DNA from: Methylorubrum thiocyanatum
GTDB taxonomy: Bacteria > Pseudomonadota > Alphaproteobacteria > Rhizobiales > Beijerinckiaceae
NCBI GenBank assembly: GCA_014138645.1
Contig: JACJIB010000007.1
Coordinates: 1-64,000 of the forward strand
Direction of reading: 5' to 3'
Length of the DNA stretch: 64,000 nucleotides
The notes below the pieces were generated by a model. It was given only the letters and a program-made list of their open reading frames with translations. It searched no databases and was not told the origin of the DNA. The position numbers and the translations under genes were made by a program. How positions within the stretch are numbered: position 1 is the stretch's first letter; the number at the start of each line of letters is the position of its first letter. Below, in pieces: positions 58,452-64,000 of this stretch.

Positions 58452-60622
58452 GCCGCGACCCGGCGGCGGCGGGCGAGGAGAAGACCGAGCGCCAGCAGCA
58501 GGCCCCCGAGCCACGCGCGGATCTCGAAATCCGTCGCGGTCTGCGGCAGCGGCACCGCGCGGGCGGCGGCGATCTGGAGCGCCGGCGCCTCGGCCCGGCG
58601 CTGGCGCGGCGGCGGGGGAAGCGGCGTGTCACCCTCGCCGAACACGCGCGCGAAATCCCAGCCCGCCGGCAGGTTGAGCGGCAGGTCGGTGCGGGCGAGG
58701 CGCGCACCCTCCGGCCGGCGCGGCGTGGCGTCGACGGCCACCAGCGAGGTCAGTCGGGTCGTGAGCCCGTGATCGAGGGCGAGCCGCAGGATCGCGGCAT
58801 CGGCCGCCTCCGCCGGGAGCCGGCCGGTCAGGCGCGCGGTCTCGGCCTCGGCGATCTTCGCCCGCGCCCAGAGCTTGCCGATACCGGTGCCGGGCTGCGC
58901 CGTGTCGAGGGACAGCACCGCCTTCCAGGGATTTGCGCCGATCCGGCCGGTGAGGGTGAGCGTACCGCGGGCCGTACGCATCCGGGCGGAGAGGGTGAGC
59001 GGCTCGCCGCGGTAGAGGTCGGGCAGACGGGTCGGCGTGACATCGACGCCATCCTCCGAGAAGACCGCGGTCAGCTCGGTGACGGCGGGGCTTTCCAACT
59101 TCGTGAGCAGCGCCCGCATCCGCTCGGAGACCTGATCCGGCGTGTCGATCTGGGTGAAGCTGCCGCGCCCGAGTTCGGCGGCATGGCTCATCAGGTAGCC
59201 GTTCGGGGCCGAGCCGATGCCGACCATGAACAGCCGCGAGCGTCCGCGCTCCGCCGCGATCGCGGAGAAGATCTGCGCCTCGTTGCCGATGGCGCCGTCG
59301 GTGAGGAACACGATCTGGCGCAGGCGGGCCGTATCCTCCGGCGTCGCGTCCGCCAGGGCGGCGCGCAGCGGGGCCAGCATCTCGGTGCCGCCGCTCGCCT
59401 CCAGCCCCGCCACGAAGCGCTTGGCCCGGGCGAGATGGCTCTCGTCGGCCGACACCACGTCCGGGAACAGGGTGTCGAAGCTGTGATCGAAGCGGATCAC
59501 GTTGAAGCGGTCGCCGGGTCGCAGGCGGTCGAGGCCGATGAGCAGGCTCGCCTTGGCCTGCCGGATCGAGGCGCCGCCCATCGAGCCGGAATTGTCGATC
59601 ACGAACACCACGTCGCGGGGCAGGGCCACGGCCGGCGCCGCCCCCTCCGGCGGCGTCACCAGGGCGAGCACGGTCTCGGCCCCCGCCACGCGCTCGCGGA
59701 ACAGGCCGACGGCCGGGCCGGCGGACGGATCGGTGCCGGGGGCCGCACTCCAGGTCAGCTCGAAGTCGCGGTCGGCCGCGGTGGCGCCGTCGGCCAGCGT
59801 GATCCGGCGCTCGCTCTCGGACACCTCCTCGATGCGGATGGCGTGGGTGGCGCTGCGCACGGCGCCCAGCGCGAAGCCGGCCCTCAGGTCGATCGAGAGC
59901 GAAAGCGGGTTGATCGGCGCCTGCCGGGCCGGGTCGAGCACCGGCGCCTCGATCATTTCCCGATCGGGGACGGGGTCGGCGGCGCCGGCCCCCGCCGCGG
60001 CGGACGTCACCGCCGGCGGAGCCGGGCTGTAGCGCGGGGCGGCGACGGTCGGCAGGCGCAAGGATGCGGTGCCGCCGGATTGTCTCACCGGCTGCTGGTA
60101 TTCGAGTTGCACCAGCACCGTCTCGCCGGGGCCGATATTGGCGATCGCGTTGGTGAACAGGTTGGGCCGCTGCTGCTCGGTGAGCGCGGCGGCCTTGCCC
60201 TCTTGCCGCGCCGCCTCGTAGACGCGCCGCCCTGCCTCGCGCTCCCGGATCTCGGCGAGGATGACCCGGTCGCCGACGACGAGCTTCATCGTATCGACCG
60301 CCGCATCCTCCGGCAGCGGGAACAGGTAGGTGCCCTCGACCCACGCCGAGGTGGTGTTGCGGAAGACCTGCGTGATCGTCGCCCGCGCGGTCGGGCCGCT
60401 CACGGTGATGGCGGCGTCCGCCCTGAGGCGGGGCGCCTCGACGGGGGCGCCGCCTTCGAAGCGGAGCAGCAGCGTGCCGCTGCCGTCCTGCGCCCGCACC
60501 GGGCCGATGCCGGCGATCAGCGCGAGCAGGAGGGCGATCAGCGGCCCGAGCAGGAGGTTGCGCGGCAGGCCCGGGGCCGGACGGGCCAGCGGCGCCGGGT
60601 GATGCGGGGACAGGGGGAGCAT
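58448..60622 (-). CDS. Marine-proteobacterial-type sortase target protein (VIT + vWA)
   Basis: A 724-residue exported protein. A signal peptide covers about 8-43. The VIT domain (about 55-190) includes VEGTYLFPLPEDAAVD, and the vWA domain (about 345-520) has an intact MIDAS motif DNSGSMGG with downstream Thr and Asp (FLTDGAIGN). The C-terminus is a sorting signal: LPQTA, then a hydrophobic helix (FEIRAWLGGLLLALGLLL) and ARRRR. The sortase encoded next recognises this end. ATG at 60622 is preferred because GGAGG lies upstream; an ATG four codons earlier lacks one. Divergent from the phosphatase gene. Confidence 0.92.
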   Translation of the reverse strand: MLPLSPHHPAPLARPAPGLPRNLLLGPLIALLLALIAGIGPVRAQDGSGTLLLRFEGGAPVEAPRLRADAAITVSGPTARATITQVFRNTTSAWVEGTYLFPLPEDAAVDTMKLVVGDRVILAEIREREAGRRVYEAARQEGKAAALTEQQRPNLFTNAIANIGPGETVLVQLEYQQPVRQSGGTASLRLPTVAAPRYSPAPPAVTSAAAGAGAADPVPDREMIEAPVLDPARQAPINPLSLSIDLRAGFALGAVRSATHAIRIEEVSESERRITLADGATAADRDFELTWSAAPGTDPSAGPAVGLFRERVAGAETVLALVTPPEGAAPAVALPRDVVFVIDNSGSMGGASIRQAKASLLIGLDRLRPGDRFNVIRFDHSFDTLFPDVVSADESHLARAKRFVAGLEASGGTEMLAPLRAALADATPEDTARLRQIVFLTDGAIGNEAQIFSAIAAERGRSRLFMVGIGSAPNGYLMSHAAELGRGSFTQIDTPDQVSERMRALLTKLESPAVTELTAVFSEDGVDVTPTRLPDLYRGEPLTLSARMRTARGTLTLTGRIGANPWKAVLSLDTAQPGTGIGKLWARAKIAEAETARLTGRLPAEAADAAILRLALDHGLTTRLTSLVAVDATPRRPEGARLARTDLPLNLPAGWDFARVFGEGDTPLPPPPRQRRAEAPALQIAAARAVPLPQTATDFEIRAWLGGLLLALGLLLARRRRVAA

Positions 60623-60867
60623 GGGAGCCTCCATCGGAAGAGGCCGGCGCGGAGGGCCGGCTCCTGCCAAGGCTCCTCCAGCGGGCGCCCCGCCGCCACG
60701 GGACGCTTCGCCCAGCTTCGGCCCGGCTCCGCACCGGAAGGTCCGCGCCTGTCCGGAAAGCGGCGCCGTGTGCGGCCTCCCGTGACGTCTCGTCCGGATC
60801 GGTACGGGGATCGGGCGCGGCATCGCGGACGGCTGTCCGGGGCGCGCGAACCGCCTACATCGGGCTC

Positions 60868-61479
60868 ATGTCCCGCTCGTCTCCCGCCTCCGCCACCCGG
60901 ATCGTCTGCATCCGCCACGGCGAATCGACCTTCAACGCGCATCATGAGGCGACGGGGCGCGACCCCGGCCATATCGATGCCCGCCTGTCCGAGCGCGGCC
61001 ATGCCCAGGTCGCCGCGGCACGCGAGGCGTTGCGTGCGGTCCCCTTCGAACTCGTCGTCACCTCGCCGCTGACCCGCGCGCTCCAGACCACCGCCGGGAT
61101 CTTCTCCGACCATCCGGCCCGGCCCGACGTGCTGGTCGAGGTGCTCCACCGCGAATGCCAGGAGAGCAGTTGCGACATCGGCCGCGCCGCCTCGGTGCTG
61201 GCGCAGGAGTTTCCGGCCTTCCGGGTCGATCACCTGCCCGAGACGTGGTGGTACGCCGAAGGCGCGGCCGGGCCGGAGGGCTGGCACGTCGAGCCGCGGA
61301 CGCTGTTCGACCAGCGGGTCTCCGGGTTTCGCGACTGGCTGCGGGCGCGGCCGGAGCGTACCATCGCGGTCGTCGGCCACTGCACCTTCTTCTACCACCT
61401 GACCGGGCGCTGGCTTGCCAACTGCGAGGCGCTCGACGTCGATCTCGCCGACGAGCCGCGCCCGCGCGCCTACGGCTGA
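60868..61479 (+). CDS. Histidine phosphatase family protein
   Basis: A 203-residue enzyme of the phosphoglycerate-mutase-like superfamily. The RHG box (CIRHGESTF) gives the catalytic His near 16, VVTSPLTRALQTT is the second typical segment, and VVGHCTFFYHL holds the C-terminal catalytic His near 168. A Trp-rich insert (ETWWYAEGAAG) lies in the middle. Substrate cannot be read from sequence; small phosphorylated metabolites are likely. Its 3' end overlaps the stop of the opposite-strand gene by ten bases. Confidence 0.87.
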   Translation: MSRSSPASATRIVCIRHGESTFNAHHEATGRDPGHIDARLSERGHAQVAAAREALRAVPFELVVTSPLTRALQTTAGIFSDHPARPDVLVEVLHRECQESSCDIGRAASVLAQEFPAFRVDHLPETWWYAEGAAGPEGWHVEPRTLFDQRVSGFRDWLRARPERTIAVVGHCTFFYHLTGRWLANCEALDVDLADEPRPRAYG

Positions 61480-62267
61480 GCCCGGGCCGCCTCCAGACGG
61501 TCGCGGGCGGAGACGAGATCGATCGCGGGCGCCTGCCGGCCGATTCTTAGCGCCTCATCGAGGATCGTGAGGGCGGTGCGCCAGATGCCCTCGGCGAAGG
61601 GGGCAGCGCCCTCCGCCACCTCGGCGGCGCTGCGCGGATCGGCGAAGGCGCGGATGGCGGCGGTGGCGGTGCGCGCGACCGCCGAGGCGCGGGCGCCCGC
61701 GATCCAGGCATGGCGGCCGGCAGCAGCGTGAGAGAGCGCGCCGCCCTGAACCTCGGCGGTGCGCAGGGCCTCGACGGCGCTGCGGGAATCGGAGGCCGTT
61801 TCACAGCGTGCGGCGAGCGCCGGCAGGCCCGCCGCGTCGAGGAGCGGCGGCAGGATGCGGCGCACGCTCTCGAGCGCCAGGAAGCCGGTGCGGACCGCCT
61901 CGATGGCCGGCGCATCCGCCGAGCCGGAGAGCCGCAGCACGAAGGCCATCAGCCCCTGCCGCTCGGCCTCCGGCATGGCGTCGTTGAGGCCGAGCGCATA
62001 GGCCGCGAGCGGGCGCGAGAAGCAGGGCGGGCAATCCTCGGTCGCGGTGATCGCCCGGTAGGGCAGCCCGGCCGCGACCATCGCCGCCTCGTTGATGCAG
62101 GTGCCCCCATCCGGTCCGGGAAAGGCGTGCGAGCCCTTCAGCAGGCGCCAGTTGAGGATGGGCGCGAAGGCGTCGAGGACATGGCGTTCGCTCAAGCAGG
62201 GCTCCTCCCGATCCGGGCGGAAAGCTTGCACCGCTTCGAGCGGCTTGGCGAGGGGGCGTTTAGCCAC
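61470..62267 (-). CDS. Hypothetical protein, Ala-rich and helical
   Basis: A 265-residue protein. The first about 30 residues are basic and may not all be translated: a TTG at codon 25 is an alternative start. The body is helical and contains CPPCFSRPLAAYALGLNDAM near 79-98, a Cys-rich motif that could bind metal, and CINEAAMVAAGLPYRAITAT. It overlaps the NicO transporter gene by eight bases and follows it on the same strand, so it is probably in the NicO/DUF1007 operon. I do not recognise the family. A link to metal handling is only suggested by context. Confidence 0.6.
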   Translation of the reverse strand: MAKRPLAKPLEAVQAFRPDREEPCLSERHVLDAFAPILNWRLLKGSHAFPGPDGGTCINEAAMVAAGLPYRAITATEDCPPCFSRPLAAYALGLNDAMPEAERQGLMAFVLRLSGSADAPAIEAVRTGFLALESVRRILPPLLDAAGLPALAARCETASDSRSAVEALRTAEVQGGALSHAAAGRHAWIAGARASAVARTATAAIRAFADPRSAAEVAEGAAPFAEGIWRTALTILDEALRIGRQAPAIDLVSARDRLEAARAQP

Positions 62268-63273
62268 CCATGCCGGTGGCCAGCCCCGACAGCATGGCGA
62301 GCCCCAGCACCAGCACGAAGGCCCCTGCCAGAAGTTCGAGACCGCCCACCGCGAGAGCGCCGGCCGGCCCGCGCCCGCCGGCGAGCCGCAGGGCCAGCGC
62401 CTTGGCGAAGACCGCGAGGCTTGCGAGCGCGCCGGTGGTGAGCGCGGTGCCGAGCGCCATGGCGAAGGTCGCGGCGATGCCGGCGGCGAGCATCCCCTGC
62501 GCGGCGCAGAACACGAGGATCAGCACCGCCCCGGCGCAGGGGCGGGAACCGGCGGCGAGCACCACACCGGCCCGCTCGCGCCAGGTGCCGAGGCGGTCGA
62601 GGGCGGCGGCGTCCGTCAGGTGCGCGTGGCCGCAGCCGGGGCCGCAGGCTTCGGCCGGGGCATCGCTGGCGAGGGCGGAAAGCCGCCCGGCCTTGCGCCA
62701 CGTCACCGCGGCGCCGAGCCCTGCCACGAGGGCGAAGCTCACCGTCTCGATCAGGGTGCCGGCCCGCGCCATGCCGGCGGCGGTCGCCCGCAGGACGAAC
62801 ACGCCGATCAGCACGATGGCGATGGCGACGCAGGCCTGCAGCAGGGCGGCGGCGGCGCTCAGGGCGAAGCCGCGCCGGAGCGTGCGCTCGCCCGCCACGA
62901 TGTAGCCGGCGATCACCGCCTTGCCGTGGCCGGGCCCGGCGGCGTGGAACACGCCGTAGGCGAAGCCCATCACGACGAGCGGGATCCAGGAGCCCCCCGC
63001 CTTCAGCGCCGACACGGCCGCCCGAAGCTGGCTCGAAAAGTTCGATTGGACCGCCAGCAGCCAGCCGCCGAGCCCGGTCGTCGCCGGGGCGGCCTCGCGA
63101 AAACCGATGCCGAAGGGCGAGCGCGGCGGCGGTGCGGCGGCGGGGCCGAGCAGCCAGGCGATCCCGGCGAGGAGGCCGGCCGCCGCCAACACCGCCCCGG
63201 CGGCGAGGATCAGCCGGAGCGTCCACCGCCCGCCCGTCAGGCCCGCGGGACGCAGGGCAGCGGTCACGGACAT
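62260..63273 (-). CDS. NicO/RcnA-type nickel/cobalt transporter
   Basis: A 337-residue inner-membrane protein with about seven hydrophobic helices. The motif FHAAGPGHGKAVIAGYIVAG near 113 is the family's His-rich metal motif, and GSRPCAGAVLILVFCAAQG near 248 is the second conserved helix. A His/Cys loop (ACGPGCGHAHLTD near 212-224) may sense or bind metal. NicO/RcnA proteins move Ni or Co, usually outward, but partners of DUF1007 proteins may act in uptake. Direction cannot be read from the sequence. It overlaps the DUF1007 gene upstream by ten bases. Confidence 0.88.
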   Translation of the reverse strand: MSVTAALRPAGLTGGRWTLRLILAAGAVLAAAGLLAGIAWLLGPAAAPPPRSPFGIGFREAAPATTGLGGWLLAVQSNFSSQLRAAVSALKAGGSWIPLVVMGFAYGVFHAAGPGHGKAVIAGYIVAGERTLRRGFALSAAAALLQACVAIAIVLIGVFVLRATAAGMARAGTLIETVSFALVAGLGAAVTWRKAGRLSALASDAPAEACGPGCGHAHLTDAAALDRLGTWRERAGVVLAAGSRPCAGAVLILVFCAAQGMLAAGIAATFAMALGTALTTGALASLAVFAKALALRLAGGRGPAGALAVGGLELLAGAFVLVLGLAMLSGLATGMGG

Positions 63274-63923
63274 GCGACGATGGCCCGGTTGGCGTATTGC
63301 TCACCGTAATTCGCGGCGGCGGTGAGCGCCTCGAACATCGCCTCGGTCATCGACTGGCCGGCGGAGGCCACCGCGGGTTCGGCGTTCTTCGCCCGCGTCA
63401 CCGTCATGCTGCAACCGGGGGCGGCGCCGGCGAGGCGCACCGCGTCGGCGCCCTCGGCGAGGCTGAAGGCGATGAAGTAGGTCGGATCGTAGACTTCGAT
63501 GGCCGCAACGCCCTTGCCCTGGGCGGTGGGGGTCTTGAGCGGCAGCAGGAAGCTCAGGGTCAGCTTGCCGCCCTCCATCGCCATGCGCGCCTCCTGCGGC
63601 TCGGCGAAGGCCTGCTCCTTGCCCGCGACCTTGAGCTTCGTGAAGTAGGCGAATTCGGCGAGGTTGGCGGCATGCTCCTTGGCCGAGCCTTGAAGCTCCT
63701 CGGGCGAGACCGTGCCGTCGCCGTTCGCATCCAACCCCTGAGTCAGGAAGGCGGTGTATTCGGGGTCGAAGGTCCAGGCATGACGGATGCCGGTGACGCG
63801 GCCCGCCTCGTAGGCGAGTTCGGCCTTGGCCGTGATCCAGACGTGGGGGTGGGCGCAGGCCGGGGCGACTGCGGCGAGGCCGAGCGCGGCGGCGAGGGCG
63901 AGACGTCGGAGAGAGGCGATCAC
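63264..63923 (-). CDS. DUF1007 periplasmic protein with EF-hand-like loop
   Basis: A 219-residue protein. A signal peptide (LALAAALGLAAVAPACA) is followed by HPHVWI at the mature N-terminus, the hallmark of DUF1007 proteins, where the two histidines probably bind metal. An EF-hand-like loop DANGDGTVSPEE near 67-78 is clear and may hold calcium. The NicO-type transporter is encoded next and overlaps by ten bases, so it probably delivers metal to or from that transporter. The substrate metal is not established. Confidence 0.85.
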   Translation of the reverse strand: MIASLRRLALAAALGLAAVAPACAHPHVWITAKAELAYEAGRVTGIRHAWTFDPEYTAFLTQGLDANGDGTVSPEELQGSAKEHAANLAEFAYFTKLKVAGKEQAFAEPQEARMAMEGGKLTLSFLLPLKTPTAQGKGVAAIEVYDPTYFIAFSLAEGADAVRLAGAAPGCSMTVTRAKNAEPAVASAGQSMTEAMFEALTAAANYGEQYANRAIVACP

Positions 63924-64000
63924 GGCATGACGCTCGGGTCGAAGCGGGTCGGACGGTGCTCCGGACCCTGCCTGTCCGATCGGGCGAAAGCAGGGCGCGC

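Noticed and set aside
1..64000. CRISPR arrays, rRNA operons and complete insertion sequences
   Set aside because: No regularly spaced repeats, no rRNA sequence and no transposase with terminal inverted repeats was found by reading.

Overview
The window is very GC-rich DNA whose genes look alphaproteobacterial (Hyphomicrobiales). The Methylobacterium/Methylorubrum type of flagellin, a NepR-family anti-sigma protein, an ECF sigma/anti-sigma pair and the general gene style fit a Methylobacterium-like chromosome. That genus assignment is an inference; no search was run.

Layout. (1) 1-1657: chromosomal flank with a YeeE/YedE thiosulfate-transporter pair. (2) 1658-1734: tRNA-Arg(UCU), which is the attachment site of a genomic island of about 22.4 kb. 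The last 51 bp around the tRNA 3' half (1686-1736) are repeated exactly at 24028-24078, and a tyrosine integrase lies just inside the right end. (3) 1737-24027: the island, in blocks. These are an HTH regulator divergent from a serine recombinase-ParB-ParB operon (2014-5826); a membrane/secreted pair (5844-7167); a motility block with flagellin, two duplicated AraC-type regulators and a PilZ protein (7286-11476); a mobilization block with a relaxase, a MobC-like protein and two small coupled ORFs (11579-13865); a Pro/Ala-rich HTH protein and a second tyrosine recombinase (14221-17045); a NdpA-like protein translationally coupled to a membrane protein, plus a third small gene (17259-20414); a probable ATPase remnant; a lower-GC gene with a HEPN-type RxxxxH motif (21077-22111); and the island integrase (22223-23791).

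(4) 24079-32609, chromosome: a 1301-residue protein with two glycosyltransferase domains, a methyltransferase, an anti-sigma/ECF sigma operon and an L,D-transpeptidase, separated by strong hairpin terminators. (5) 32892-38373: a copper-handling cluster with two small Cys/His-rich membrane proteins, a YcnI-PCuAC fusion, PCuAC, SCO1 and a TonB-dependent receptor. (6) 38548-44778: VapBC toxin-antitoxin, an OprB porin, a GntR/FCD regulator and the divergent TRAP transporter dctPQM. (7) 45035-49000: a lone NepR-like protein, small proteins, cysteine synthase and a peptidoglycan-binding/protease-like protein. (8) 49103-56987: bacterial alpha-2-macroglobulin with penicillin-binding protein 1C, then a SugE/Gdx-type exporter with a structured leader. 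(9) 56992-63923: an HTH regulator, a class GN sortase with its VIT/vWA target protein, a histidine phosphatase, an unknown protein, a NicO-type metal transporter and a DUF1007 protein.

The island is the accessory part. The best candidates for undescribed biology are the recombinase-ParB-ParB operon, the NdpA-membrane protein pair and the HEPN-motif gene. All functions are read from protein family features in the translations; none is tested.
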